A stretch of DNA of 55,963 bases from an uncultured Dehalococcoidia bacterium (GCA_958295515.1 CATQGW010000006.1:1-55963), one strand, 5' to 3'; shown: positions 40,771-49,889, counted from the first letter of the stretch. Translations and numbers: made by a program. The notes: a model not told the origin generated them from the sequence alone.

Positions 40771-42330
40771 TCAACCGCCCCGCTCGGCGCGCCAGCCCTC
40801 GATCGCCGAGCGCAGCCCTGCCACCAACGGCTGAATCTGGCTGTCCGTCTTGTCGGTTTCATACGCAGCAACGTGGCGGCAGACGTCCGCCGCGGAGCGA
40901 TTCGTTTGTTCGCCAATCGCTCGCAGCTTCGCCTTGGCAATCTCAGCCGGCCTGTCCGTCGCCGACGCATACGTCTGGTCTTGCCGACGGAGCAAGTCGC
41001 GCAGGTCGTCCGCTGCAATGCCCAGCGGTGTGGCCAAGTCCTCCACGCAGGACTCGAGCCGCTCCCAAACCCAACACTCCGGCGCCTCTCGCCCCGGCAG
41101 AAAGAGCACGGGAACCGCCGCTTTCGCCTGGCGCTTCACCCGATCCACCACCTTACTGTCGCGGCGATCCCCGTCAAGCACGAAGACGAAGTTGTCGATC
41201 TGCCCGAACTTGCGAAACGCCGCCGCATGCATCGGGAACTCATCAGCGCCCGTGTCGCGGCCAATCCGAACCGTCTCCGGTCGGATCCTCTCAGCCGGCA
41301 GCACTCGATCACAGACACCGTGCAACATCGCCTCGGCAATCTCATCCTCGCAAAGAACGTTCAGCGCATCGCCCGATCGCCCGTACAGCGCGCTCTGCAC
41401 CACATCCCGATAAGGCGGCCGCACGAGCACCGACCCATCGTCCGCGCGCTCAAGGAAGATCCGGCCATGCAGCGGCACCGCATCGAGAACGATCGGGCTG
41501 TGGGTGGTCACAACCACCTGTAGATCATTGCGCAGAGCCAGCTCCTGCAGTTGAAGCATCAGCAGCTGCTGCACCCACGGATGCAAGCCCGCTTCCACCT
41601 CATCGATCAGCACCAGCGCGCCCCGCAACTGCGCGATCTCCTGCGACAACCGCAGAATCGCGCGCTCGCCCGCCGCCATGTGCAATTCCGAGTAGGCCGC
41701 GCCGCCCTCTTGCGCTGCGAACAACAGATTCTTCCGACCGCTGGTCAGGTCGATCACCTCCGAATAGCGGAACGGCAGCATCTTTTGCGCGAAATCAATC
41801 TGCAAGGCCGTCAGCGGCCGCTCGTCGGGCGCAGTCGTCGCCTGTGACATACCCAGCACCCCCCGGACTTCGGAAGGATTGGTCAGGTTGCTCAACGTGC
41901 GCAGATAAACCGGCCGCTCCGGCTGACTTCCGCCTTTTCGCCCAAAGAAGCTGCGATTCCAGCTCTTCCCGCGCCGCCAGCGCATCGCCCGCCGCCCCTC
42001 AGGCGTCGAGTAGTCGTAGTCAATCGTCACCTCCCGCCGCTCGTCGCCCCGCCCACCGACTCTCGGTCGATAATCGGGGAACAACGTCGAAGGCACGAAC
42101 GCCTTTACCCCCGCCCCGGGCACGCTGTACGCGCACGCCGCCGCCAGCAGCACCGTCGTCTTCCCGCTCGCATTCCCTCCCGCGATCACGCTGACCGGAT
42201 AGTCCAACGACACCCGCAGATCGGTGATCCCGCGAACATCCGCCAGGCTGATCTCAGTCAGAAAGTGGGCAAAGTGCGGCTTCTTGCCCTGAAGTTGACC
42301 CCACAGCTCGAGCAATTGCCTGTCAGCCAC
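40771..42330 (-). CDS. OLD-like ATPase with C-terminal TOPRIM-type domain
   Basis: This 519-residue protein has an SMC/RecF-like ATPase: Walker A IAGGNASGKTTVLLAAA near residue 50, Walker B ALVLIDEVEAGLHPWVQQ, and the switch histidine in VVVTTHSPIVLD. The C-terminal 200 residues contain NVLCEDEIAEAMLHGV, where the Glu fits a TOPRIM acid, and FVFVLDGDRRDSKVVDRV (DGD), as in OLD-family nucleases. OLD proteins restrict phage or participate in DNA repair. No GajB-like helicase or other partner is adjacent, so this is not a complete Gabija pair. The start is a GTG at 42328-42330 with a weak ribosome site. Confidence 0.85.
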   Translation of the reverse strand: MADRQLLELWGQLQGKKPHFAHFLTEISLADVRGITDLRVSLDYPVSVIAGGNASGKTTVLLAAACAYSVPGAGVKAFVPSTLFPDYRPRVGGRGDERREVTIDYDYSTPEGRRAMRWRRGKSWNRSFFGRKGGSQPERPVYLRTLSNLTNPSEVRGVLGMSQATTAPDERPLTALQIDFAQKMLPFRYSEVIDLTSGRKNLLFAAQEGGAAYSELHMAAGERAILRLSQEIAQLRGALVLIDEVEAGLHPWVQQLLMLQLQELALRNDLQVVVTTHSPIVLDAVPLHGRIFLERADDGSVLVRPPYRDVVQSALYGRSGDALNVLCEDEIAEAMLHGVCDRVLPAERIRPETVRIGRDTGADEFPMHAAAFRKFGQIDNFVFVLDGDRRDSKVVDRVKRQAKAAVPVLFLPGREAPECWVWERLESCVEDLATPLGIAADDLRDLLRRQDQTYASATDRPAEIAKAKLRAIGEQTNRSAADVCRHVAAYETDKTDSQIQPLVAGLRSAIEGWRAERGG

Positions 42331-42464
42331 GAACCCAAACCTGTGGCGCTCCGAGACGCGCCTACACGCGGCGCATCCACCTTCTCAGCAGACTTGTCAG
42401 CAGACTACCGCCTGCACGCCAAACGCGGCGCGCATCAACTGCTCGTGGATGCGGTGCGCGCTCG

Positions 42465-43586
42465 TCACCCAGCTTCAACTCGCCAACTCACCTCCTCCCC
42501 CAGAAAACGCCCAATCTCCCCCACCTCCTCATCAATCCCCGCACACACCCCGTCCGACAACCCCGCCAACGGCTCAACCGTCACCCGCATCCCCCTCGCC
42601 GTCCGCCGACGACCCCACGTCGCAACCAGCACCCCGTCCACCAGCACCGTCGGCGAAATCACCCCACCGCCCGGATGCACCCGCCGCAGCGCCTCCGCCG
42701 ACACCCCCAACTCCCGCTTGCTGTAGCCCAGCAAATACGGATCAAACGCCCCCAACACCCGCACCCGCCCCGCCGCCCCACCCAACACCTCGCCCAACAC
42801 CTCCCCGCTTCGCTCCAGCGCCTCCCCCGTCATCCACGCCGCCCGACCTTCCACCTCCACCTCCGCCAGCTCGCCCTGGATCGCCTCAAACCCCGCCCGA
42901 GACTCCCGCGCCGGCAAACCCGACCACCAGCGAAAATCCGCCGCCGACGCCGGCCCATACGCCGCGAAATAGCGCCGCGCCAACTCCCCCGCCGCATCCC
43001 GCGGCGCATCTCCCTCCGCCCCCAGCCACTCATCCAGCAGCGCGTACGTATTCGCCCCGCCCCGCCTCGGCCCGGAGCAGACCATCCCGCTCATCGACGC
43101 CGCACGCAGCAGATGCGGCACCACCTGACCCTCCCACGGCAGCCCCGCCTCCCGCACCCGCTCCACCAGCTCCGCCAGCTTCAGCACCCGCCCGCCCGAC
43201 AGCGCCGCACCCATCACCGCCATCGCACCCGCGTACACCTCCGCCGTAATCCCCAGATTGCGCCGCCGCCCCAGCGCCTTCCGATCCATCGCCGCTCCCA
43301 ACAGCCCCACCATCCAGCGCAAATCCGCACCCCCCACCAAATGCAGCGTCCCCCGCATCAGCCAGCTGCGCGCCACCGACCGCTCCTCGCCCTGCGCCCG
43401 CTCCACCGCCGCCGCCGTCAGACCCTCCGAGCGCGCCCGAATCGCCAGCCACTCCCCCATCCGATCCTGCGCCTGCACCGCCCCGCAGCCCCGCACCGTC
43501 TCCGCAACATCCCGCCAACGCCGCCCGCCCAGACCCTGCGCCTCCAGCCGCAGCCGCCGCGCCTCCGCAACCGTGAACGAATCCAC
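42465..43586 (-). CDS. Winged-helix DNA-binding protein (HTH_42/AlkX type)
   Basis: This 373-residue protein begins DSFTVAEARRLRLEAQGLGG and has VRGCGAVQAQDRMGEWLAIRAR and GTLHLVGGADLRWMVGLL, typical of the winged-helix family that includes AlkX/YcaQ-like DNA glycosylase relatives. The C-terminal part has GAFDPYLLGYSKRELG and PTVLVDGVLVATW. Relatives can unhook interstrand crosslinks, so a repair role is likely. I chose the GTG at 43584-43586 because AAAGGAG lies six bases upstream; a longer frame would run through the 15-bp tandem repeats and encode LRVGT repeats, which is unlikely. Confidence 0.85.
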   Translation of the reverse strand: MDSFTVAEARRLRLEAQGLGGRRWRDVAETVRGCGAVQAQDRMGEWLAIRARSEGLTAAAVERAQGEERSVARSWLMRGTLHLVGGADLRWMVGLLGAAMDRKALGRRRNLGITAEVYAGAMAVMGAALSGGRVLKLAELVERVREAGLPWEGQVVPHLLRAASMSGMVCSGPRRGGANTYALLDEWLGAEGDAPRDAAGELARRYFAAYGPASAADFRWWSGLPARESRAGFEAIQGELAEVEVEGRAAWMTGEALERSGEVLGEVLGGAAGRVRVLGAFDPYLLGYSKRELGVSAEALRRVHPGGGVISPTVLVDGVLVATWGRRRTARGMRVTVEPLAGLSDGVCAGIDEEVGEIGRFLGEEVSWRVEAG

Positions 43587-43600
43587 CGCCCGCTCCTTTC

Positions 43601-43675
43601 CTACCCTCAGCGTGCCTACCCTCAGCGTGCCTACCCTCAGCGTGCCCACCCTCAGCGTGCCCACCCTCAGCGCGC
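43601..43675. repeat. Five tandem 15-bp repeats between divergent genes
   Basis: Three exact copies of CTACCCTCAGCGTGC are followed by CCACCCTCAGCGTGC and CCACCCTCAGCGCGC with no gaps. The array lies between the divergent winged-helix gene (start 43586) and aminotransferase gene (start 43717), so it covers both upstream regions. It could be a regulator-binding array or a slippage-prone minisatellite. It is not a CRISPR, as there are no spacers. Confidence 0.9.
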
Positions 43676-43716
43676 CCGCCGCTGGGATACTCTCGAACAC
43701 ACGTTAGGAGATCACC

Positions 43717-44901
43717 ATGACCATCGCCGCCGACGTCCAGCGCCACATGCAAGACAGCTCCTGGATCCGACGCATGTTCGAGCTCGGTATCCAACTCAAA
43801 CAAGAACGCGGCGAAGCCAACGTCTTCGACCTCTCCCTCGGCAACCCCGTCGTCGAACCCCCCGCGCAATTCTTCGACGAACTCCGCCGCTTCGCCGACC
43901 ACCACGCACCCGGCGCGCACCGCTACATGCCCAACAACGGCTACCCCGACACCCGCCAGGCCGTCGCCGACGCCCTCAGCGCCGAAACCGGCCTCCCCTA
44001 CGGCCCCCAACACATCGTCATGACCGTCGGCGCCGCCGCCGCGCTCAACATCATCATCCACGCCCTCTGCGACCCCGGCGACGAAGCCATCATCCTCGCC
44101 CCCTACTTCGGCGAATACCTCTTCTACGCCCTCGAACACCGCGCCCAACCAGTCGTCATCCCCTGCGACCAGAACTTCACCCCAGACCTCGAAGAACTCG
44201 AACGCAAACTCAGCCCCCGCACCCGCCTGCTCATCCTCAACTCCCCCAACAACCCCTCCGGCGCAATGTACTCACAGTCCACCATCGACGCCATCGCCGA
44301 ACTGCTCGAACGCAAAAGCGCCGAATTCAACACCGACATCTTCCTCGTCAGCGACGAACCCTACCGCAAAATCCTCTTCGACAACCTCCAATACCCCTTC
44401 CCCCAACAGCGCTACCAACGCACCATCACCGTCACCTCCCACGCCAAAGACCTCGGCCTGCCCGGCGACCGCATCGGCTACCTCGCACTCCACCCCCACT
44501 ACGAAGCCGGCCCCGCACTGCTCGACGCCCTCGTCTTCTGCAACCGCGTACTCGGCTTCGTCAACGCGCCCGCCATCATGCAACACCTCGTCCGCAACCT
44601 CCAGAACGTCACCATCGACATCGCCGACTACCAAACCAAACGCGACTACCTCTACAACACCCTCACCGACGCCGGTTACAACGTCCGCAAACCCGAAGGC
44701 GCATTCTACATGTTCCCCCAATCACCCGTACCCGACGAACTCCAACTCGTCGAAGCACTCCAGCGCCACGGCGTCCTCGTCGTCCCCGGCCGCGGCTTCG
44801 GCATGCCCGGACACTTCCGCATCTCCTACTGCGTCCACCAACACGACCTCGAAGGCGCCGCCCCCGGCTTCCAAGCCGCCCTCCAGGAACTCACCCAATG
44901 A
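43717..44901 (+). CDS. Class I/II aminotransferase
   Basis: This 394-residue PLP enzyme has VFDLSLGNPVVEPP near the N-terminus, MTVGAAAALNIIIHAL, the PLP-binding Asn in LILNSPNNPSGAMY, and the PLP lysine in VTSHAKDLGLPGDRIGY. The fold type I length is complete. It is annotated in many genomes only as pyridoxal-dependent aminotransferase; the amino acid is unknown. TTAGGAGATCACC precedes the ATG. Its stop codon overlaps the ATG of the decayed hsdM gene by two bases. Confidence 0.92.
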   Translation: MTIAADVQRHMQDSSWIRRMFELGIQLKQERGEANVFDLSLGNPVVEPPAQFFDELRRFADHHAPGAHRYMPNNGYPDTRQAVADALSAETGLPYGPQHIVMTVGAAAALNIIIHALCDPGDEAIILAPYFGEYLFYALEHRAQPVVIPCDQNFTPDLEELERKLSPRTRLLILNSPNNPSGAMYSQSTIDAIAELLERKSAEFNTDIFLVSDEPYRKILFDNLQYPFPQQRYQRTITVTSHAKDLGLPGDRIGYLALHPHYEAGPALLDALVFCNRVLGFVNAPAIMQHLVRNLQNVTIDIADYQTKRDYLYNTLTDAGYNVRKPEGAFYMFPQSPVPDELQLVEALQRHGVLVVPGRGFGMPGHFRISYCVHQHDLEGAAPGFQAALQELTQ

Positions 44902-45887
44902 CCCCCAACCAACACGAAACCCTCCTCTAAAACGCCGCCAACGAACTCCGCGGCAGCATGGACGCCGCCGAATACAAACACGTCGTCCTCGGCCTCATCT
45001 TCCTCAAATACATCTCCGACGCCTTCCACGAACTCCACACCCGCCGCATCGCCCGCATCCTCGGCGCCCTCGACGACAAAATCGAACTCAACCGACGCAT
45101 CAGCCACACCCTCGAACAACTCGCCCGCACCCTCTACCGCTCCTGGTTCATCGGCTTCGAACCCGTCCGAACCAAACAACAACAACGCTGGCAACCCAAC
45201 CAATCCATCCCCGGCCTCCCCGCACACCTCTACCACCTCTTCCACCTCTTCCCCGACCACCTCCAAACCACCCCCCAAGGCCCCATCCCCGCCGGCTGGC
45301 AACTCACCACCCTCGGCGACCTCGCCAACGCGCCGCGACGCGGAGTCAACCCGGACGAGATCGATCCCGACACGCCCTACATCGGCCTCGAACACATGCC
45401 GCGCCGCTCGATCGCCCTCGGCGAGTGGGACACAGCCGAAAAGGTCACGAGCGGCAAGTCCGCCTTCAAGCGCGGCGAGATCCTCTTCGGCAAGCTGCGC
45501 CCCTACTTCCACAAGGTCGGCGTCGCACCCATCGACGGCATCTGCTCGACGGACATCATCGTCATCGAGCCCAAGTCCCCGGAGTGGGCATCATTCGTTC
45601 TGTTCGTGGTATCCTCAGACGAGTTCGTGGCCCACGCGAACCAGACTCCAACCGGCACGAGGATGCCAAGGACAAGCTGGAAAGCCATGAGCGCCTACGC
45701 CCTCGCACGCCCCCCCATCGAACTAGCGCAAGCGTTCGAAGACGCCATCCACACGATGACCGACCAGCTAGCCACCCAAATCCACGAATCGCGCAGCGCC
45801 GCCGTCCAGCGCGACACGCTGTCGGACCGGCTCCTAATCCCCGCCGAAGCCGCCCCCGAAACGAACACTGGAGTCACAGGATGCTAG
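44898..45887 (+). pseudogene. Type I restriction remnant: hsdM start fused to hsdS second half
   Basis: The frame from ATG 44898 reads TPNQHETLL, then TAA at 44928, then [19 protein letters not shown] and [16 protein letters not shown]. That is the first ~45 residues of HsdM, in which the stop occupies the place of the usual Trp before NAANELRG. Directly after HEL it becomes Hsd[37 protein letters not shown], a target-recognition domain ([13 protein letters not shown]... [20 protein letters not shown]) and the C-terminal conserved repeat. So HsdM's catalytic (N/D)PPY region and HsdS's first target domain are deleted. A product from ATG 44958 (309 residues) remains open. It overlaps the ATPase gene by seven bases. 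Confidence 0.85.
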
Positions 45888-48211
45888 AGGCAATCAAGTT
45901 CCTCGGGAATATCGGTGCGTTCGAGGCAGTCCGTGACGGCGCGAATTTGCCGCTCGGACACGTGACGCTAATCTACGGCGAGAACGGCCGCGGCAAAACC
46001 ACGCTTGCCGCCGTGCTTCGTTCGCTGGCCACTGGCGACAGCGCACCGATCAATGAGCGTCGTCGACTTGATGCCAACAAACCACCTAAGGCCGTGATCC
46101 GCCTCACGGGCAAGGGCAATGCAGTATTCGCCGACGGTGCCTGGAACGTCAAATCTCTTAACACTCTGAAGATTTTCGACGACCAGTTCGTGGCAACCAA
46201 TGTGTGTTCTGGCTTAGAGGTATATAGCGAACACCGAAAGAACCTGCACGAACTCATCTTGGGGGAGCCCGGCGTCGAGTTAAACAGGACGATTCAGCTC
46301 GCTGCTCAGCAAGTTATCGAGCACCGCGCTGAGCTAGGCAAGCGCGCCGACGCGATACGTCGTGTCGTCTCACCGCAGATCGGTGCGTCACTTACGTCGC
46401 CTCGAGATATCAAGGATTTCTGCCGCATTGAGCGTCGAGACGACATCGAGGAGGCTTTACAGGAGCAAGATCGGCTCCTTACAGTCGCAGACAGCGCAGG
46501 AGACATTCGGCAGCGTCCCGAGATCGACGAGCTGTCGCTGCCGACTTTCGAACCGGAGGCCGTCGATCAGCTTCTGCGGCGCAATCTGGACGATCTTGAC
46601 GCAGACGCCGTTCAGCGGATAACAGACCATGCGGGCCATCTGGGGCGTGGGGGAGAGCAGTGGCTCAACCAAGGCGTCGTGTATGCGGAGGCCACTCAGG
46701 TTCCGGACACATGCCCGTTTTGCACCCAAGATCTAAGTGGATCATCTGTGATCGCTCACTACCGTCGCTACTTTAGCAACGAGTATCGCAGCTTGAGAGA
46801 GACAGTTTCACAACGATCTCGAGATATCAATGCAGCACATTCGAACGATGTGCAAGTCGAGTTCGAGCGCACCGTCACGCGTGTAGTCGACGGCCAGCGC
46901 TTCTGGTCGAGGTTCTGTGACGTCGACCCGTTCCAGATCGACGCCCCAACCATCGTGGCCGCCTGGACCAAGGCACGTGACAAAGTGGTGGCGCGCCTCA
47001 GAGCAAAGGTCGCCGCTCCGTTGGAAACACTCGCGCTCGGCCAAGACGCGCTCGACGCTATCGCTCAGTACATGAGCCTCAAGCGCAGCTGCGACGCTAC
47101 GAACTTGAAGATCAGACAAGCGAATCGATCTATCAAGGCGGTGAAAGATGAAACCAACGTCGCTAATCGCGAGGCAATCCACACCCAGATTGCCAAGCTA
47201 AAGAGGGTCAAGGAGAGGCACTCGCCCACCGTCGCGGAGGCTTGCGACACCTACACAGCAGAAGAAGTCGCGTTGGCCGAAACTGAGGCTGTGCGGGAGA
47301 AAGCGAAGAAAGAACTCGAAGAATATCGCAAGTCCGCGTTTTCGGCTGCCGAGCAGGGCTTGAACCGTTACATGGATCGCTTCGGTGTTGGGTTTCGAAT
47401 CAGCGACCTGAGCCCGCGCGACAGTCGCGGCGGTCCGACCAGCGGATACGACCTTGAATTGAAAGGTGGATTCGTTCAAGTGCGAAGTGAGGACACACCT
47501 TCTGGTGAGCACTCATTCGGGAACACGTTGAGCGCCGGTGATCGTAATGCGCTTGCGCTTGCGTTCTTCCTCGACGCCATCGAGCGGAACGAAAATATTG
47601 GCGATCTGATCGTCGTACTTGACGATCCTGTCTCGAGCCTCGACGATCACCGACGCTCCGTGACGGTAGAGGAGATAAAGGCGCTGGCCGACAAAGTGCA
47701 GCAGGTGATTGTGCTCTCACACAGCACTCGATTGTTGTGTGACATCTGGAACAACGTGACCAGACTCGATCGCGCGTCAGCGTCAACTATCGAGATCGTG
47801 CGCAGCGGAAGCGGGTCATCTGTCGCCGCATGGGACATTGAGGACGCGTTGCGTGAGCAACATGACAAGCGACATCAGATGTTCACCGAGTTCGTCGAGA
47901 CGGGTGTGGGGGATCCAGAGGCGATCGCTGAGGCCCTTCGCGACCACATCGAGCGGTTCCTCCGCGTCGCTTTCCCTGCCGAATTCCCGCGCAAGGGACA
48001 GTTGGGACCATTCATCGACCAGTGCCGACAGGTTGTGAACAGCGAGCACATGATCTTGGCGCAAAACAAGATCGATGACCTGAGCCACATCGTGAATTAC
48101 GCCAAGCAGTTCAAGCATGACGCTGGTGACCGGCAAGCCAGAGCTGAAATCAACGACCTAGAGCTGCTGACGTACACCAAACGCGTTCTTGCGTTCACTA
48201 GACCGCGGTAG
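45881..48211 (+). CDS. RloC/AAA_13-like ABC ATPase with zinc hook
   Basis: This 776-residue protein has Walker [16 protein letters not shown] at residues 32-46, a zinc-hook motif TCPFCTQDL (CxxC at 278-281) between coiled-coil halves, an ABC signature [18 protein letters not shown] near residue 550, Walker [15 protein letters not shown] near 575 and the switch histidine in [10 protein letters not shown]. That is the plan of RloC, PrrC-associated AAA_13 and Rad50-like proteins. RloC and PrrC are typically encoded within type I restriction loci and can cleave tRNA anticodons; I see no convincing anticodon-nuclease triad in the C-terminal 140 residues ([19 protein letters not shown]). It lies exactly where such genes sit, between hsdS and hsdR remnants, and is AT-richer than the surrounding genes. 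It is the only clearly full-length protein of that locus. Confidence 0.85.
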   Translation: MLEAIKFLGNIGAFEAVRDGANLPLGHVTLIYGENGRGKTTLAAVLRSLATGDSAPINERRRLDANKPPKAVIRLTGKGNAVFADGAWNVKSLNTLKIFDDQFVATNVCSGLEVYSEHRKNLHELILGEPGVELNRTIQLAAQQVIEHRAELGKRADAIRRVVSPQIGASLTSPRDIKDFCRIERRDDIEEALQEQDRLLTVADSAGDIRQRPEIDELSLPTFEPEAVDQLLRRNLDDLDADAVQRITDHAGHLGRGGEQWLNQGVVYAEATQVPDTCPFCTQDLSGSSVIAHYRRYFSNEYRSLRETVSQRSRDINAAHSNDVQVEFERTVTRVVDGQRFWSRFCDVDPFQIDAPTIVAAWTKARDKVVARLRAKVAAPLETLALGQDALDAIAQYMSLKRSCDATNLKIRQANRSIKAVKDETNVANREAIHTQIAKLKRVKERHSPTVAEACDTYTAEEVALAETEAVREKAKKELEEYRKSAFSAAEQGLNRYMDRFGVGFRISDLSPRDSRGGPTSGYDLELKGGFVQVRSEDTPSGEHSFGNTLSAGDRNALALAFFLDAIERNENIGDLIVVLDDPVSSLDDHRRSVTVEEIKALADKVQQVIVLSHSTRLLCDIWNNVTRLDRASASTIEIVRSGSGSSVAAWDIEDALREQHDKRHQMFTEFVETGVGDPEAIAEALRDHIERFLRVAFPAEFPRKGQLGPFIDQCRQVVNSEHMILAQNKIDDLSHIVNYAKQFKHDAGDRQARAEINDLELLTYTKRVLAFTRPR

Positions 48212-48306
48212 AAGTAGAGCGATCCGCAGGGCGTCTGATGGCGAGTCTGCACCCTGACCAACCTCGCGCATTGCGGTATCTTGCACGGAGCGGAAGGAAG
48301 CACGAG

Positions 48307-48732
48307 ATGGTGACCAAGCCCGCTCTCCTCGACGCCCTGACCAACGGCGTGCGCCTCGAAGCCTCCGACCTCTTCGAGTTCTTCCCCGCCCCGCGCGGAG
48401 CCGTCGGCGTCAACACCTCCCTGCTCTACCCCGATCGCGACGAAGTGCAGGTCTGGATCCTCGAGCGCGATGGCGAATACGTCGTCACCGACTACTGCGA
48501 CGCACACGACTGGCTGCGAAGGGCGCGCTGCTTCCAGGAACTCACCGACCACCAGCTGTCGCTAATCAATGACGTGCGCCGCTCGCTGGTGCTCGAAGGC
48601 GAGGGCGTTGAGCTAGTCGCGCGAACGGATGATCTCGAGAAGCTGCCGTTCCTGATCCTCAACGTCGCCCTCGCCGCCGTCCGCGTCGCCGACATCTCCT
48701 ACACCTGCCGACCCGACGGATCCCCCCAATGA
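48307..48732 (+). CDS. DUF1828-like protein in the type I restriction locus
   Basis: This 141-residue protein reads [20 protein letters not shown], then [20 protein letters not shown], the pattern DGxYxxTD that I associate with DUF1828 proteins found near restriction genes. GGAAGG lies eight bases upstream of the ATG at 48307; a start at 48238 is possible. Its stop overlaps the ATG of the hsdR remnant (ATGA), so it kept its translational coupling in the locus. Function is unknown. Confidence 0.68.
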   Translation: MVTKPALLDALTNGVRLEASDLFEFFPAPRGAVGVNTSLLYPDRDEVQVWILERDGEYVVTDYCDAHDWLRRARCFQELTDHQLSLINDVRRSLVLEGEGVELVARTDDLEKLPFLILNVALAAVRVADISYTCRPDGSPQ

Positions 48733-49013
48733 CCACCCCCAACGACGCCAAACTCAGCGAAGCCAAACTCGAGCAAATCGCCCTCACCTACCTCCGCGAC
48801 CTCGGCTGGCAAACCGCCTACGGCCCCGACATCGGCCTCGGCGACGCCACCCTCGACTGGACACTGCGCGCCAACGTCCGCTCCAAGCTCCGCGTCGCCG
48901 TCAAGCGCGTCCTCCGCAGCCACGGCTACCCGCCCGACCAGCAGGACCAAGCCTCCCTGATCGTCCTCGAACAAGCCGAAGCCCTCACCGAATCCCTCCT
49001 CGCCGCCGCCTGA
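48729..49013 (+). pseudogene. hsdR remnant: N-terminus joined in frame to C-terminus
   Basis: The 94 residues begin with [20 protein letters not shown] and [10 protein letters not shown], the N-terminal start of type I restriction HsdR proteins. They then pass without a break into [20 protein letters not shown] and [21 protein letters not shown], which is the very C-terminal end of HsdR. The nuclease and helicase domains of roughly 900 residues are missing. The remnant is an open frame and could be translated, but cannot restrict DNA. It ends 38 bases from the 3' end of tRNA-Ile. Confidence 0.85.
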
Positions 49014-49051
49014 TCCCCACACCCCCCCCACCCAAACCCATCCTCACCATG

Positions 49052-49124
49052 TGGGCCGGGCTGGATTCGAACCAGCGACCGAGCGGTTATGAGCCGCCTG
49101 CTCTGACCCCTGAGCTACCGGCCC
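49052..49124 (-). tRNA. tRNA-Ile(CAU), lysidine-type
   Basis: The minus strand from 49124 gives a complete 73-nt cloverleaf: acceptor GGGCCGG/CCGGCCC, D arm with AGCTCAGGGGTCAGAGC, anticodon arm GGCGGCTCATAACCGCT with anticodon CAU, and T arm CTGGTTCGAATCCAG. The anticodon-arm and variable-loop sequence is the pattern I know from bacterial tRNA-Ile2, whose C34 is changed to lysidine by TilS. The elongator tRNA-Met is less likely but shares the anticodon; the initiator is excluded by the paired first acceptor bases. CCA is not encoded. Its 3' end faces the hsdR remnant. Confidence 0.88.
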
Positions 49125-49152
49125 CTGGCCAGCCGCAGTCTACCCTTGCCCC

Positions 49153-49692
49153 GTGCCCACCCTCCGACGCGCCCTCCCCATCCTCCTCGCCGCCCTCATC
49201 GCCCTCGCCTGCGCCCCCGCGCCCCAACCCCCCGCCAACCCACCCGACGCACCCAACCTCGCCGACTGGCTCGATCTCCCCAACGACATCCAACCTGTCC
49301 ACTTCCCCTGGACCCCCCTCACCATCCAAACCGCCGACCGCGGCATCGAACTCGGCGTCTTCATCGCCGACACCCCCGCCCGCCGCCAACGCGGCCTCAT
49401 GTACGCCAACGGCCTCCCCCCCGCCAACGCCATGCTCTTCGTCTTCGAGAACCCCCCCGTCCGCTCCGGCTTCTGGAACCACAACGTCCCCATCGACCTC
49501 AACGTCGCCTTCCTCGACGCCGAAGGCCGCATCCTCGAAATCATCACCCTCGAAGCCCAATCCCGCCAAACCAAACGCCCCACCCACCCCTACACCTACG
49601 CCCTCGAAGTCCCCGCCGGCCGCTACACCGCCCTCGGCATCCAAATCGGCCACCGCCTCATCATCCCCCCCAACACAATCCCCTCCAACTAA
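49153..49692 (+). CDS. DUF192 lipoprotein
   Basis: This 179-residue protein has a signal sequence with a lipobox (ILLAALIALACA) ending at Cys-20 or so and then a DUF192 domain: ELGVFIADTPARRQRGLMYA, MLFVFENPPVRSGFWNHNV, IDLNVAFLDAEGRILEI. DUF192 is a small beta-rich fold found in secreted or envelope proteins, of unknown activity. The start is a GTG at 49153 without a strong ribosome site. It is divergent from the tRNA. Confidence 0.85.
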   Translation: MPTLRRALPILLAALIALACAPAPQPPANPPDAPNLADWLDLPNDIQPVHFPWTPLTIQTADRGIELGVFIADTPARRQRGLMYANGLPPANAMLFVFENPPVRSGFWNHNVPIDLNVAFLDAEGRILEIITLEAQSRQTKRPTHPYTYALEVPAGRYTALGIQIGHRLIIPPNTIPSN

Positions 49693-49772
49693 CACACAGC
49701 CAACCGCGCGGGCGTGCTAGCCTAATCCCCGATCAGCACGCGCGCGTTGCGCCCCCGCAACGCCGCCAACGA

Positions 49773-49889
49773 ATGGACATGCAAATGAAGAAGAAGCGAG
49801 TCCTCGGCATCGGAGCGCTGCTGGCCGTCCTCGCGGCCGTCGCGCGAGTCGTCATGGGTCGCCGCCGCGACGCCGAAGAAGACGCCTAG
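49773..49889 (+). CDS. Small single-pass membrane protein
   Basis: This 38-residue protein reads MDMQMKKKRVLGIGALLAVL and then AAVARVVMGRRRDAEEDA. Basic residues flank a 15-20 residue hydrophobic stretch and an acidic tail follows. I recognise no family. The ATG at 49773 lies 42 bases before the glpK start region on the same strand and may share its transcript. Confidence 0.5.
   Translation: MDMQMKKKRVLGIGALLAVLAAVARVVMGRRRDAEEDA

Noticed and set aside
43601..43675. Tandem repeats as a CRISPR array or as coding LRVGT repeats
   Set aside because: There are no spacers, and a strong ribosome site places the winged-helix start downstream of the array.
45881..48211. Assignment of the hook ATPase as an active RloC anticodon nuclease
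   Set aside because: I could not find a convincing Arg-Glu-His nuclease triad in the C-terminal region, so only the ATPase and zinc-hook parts are claimed.
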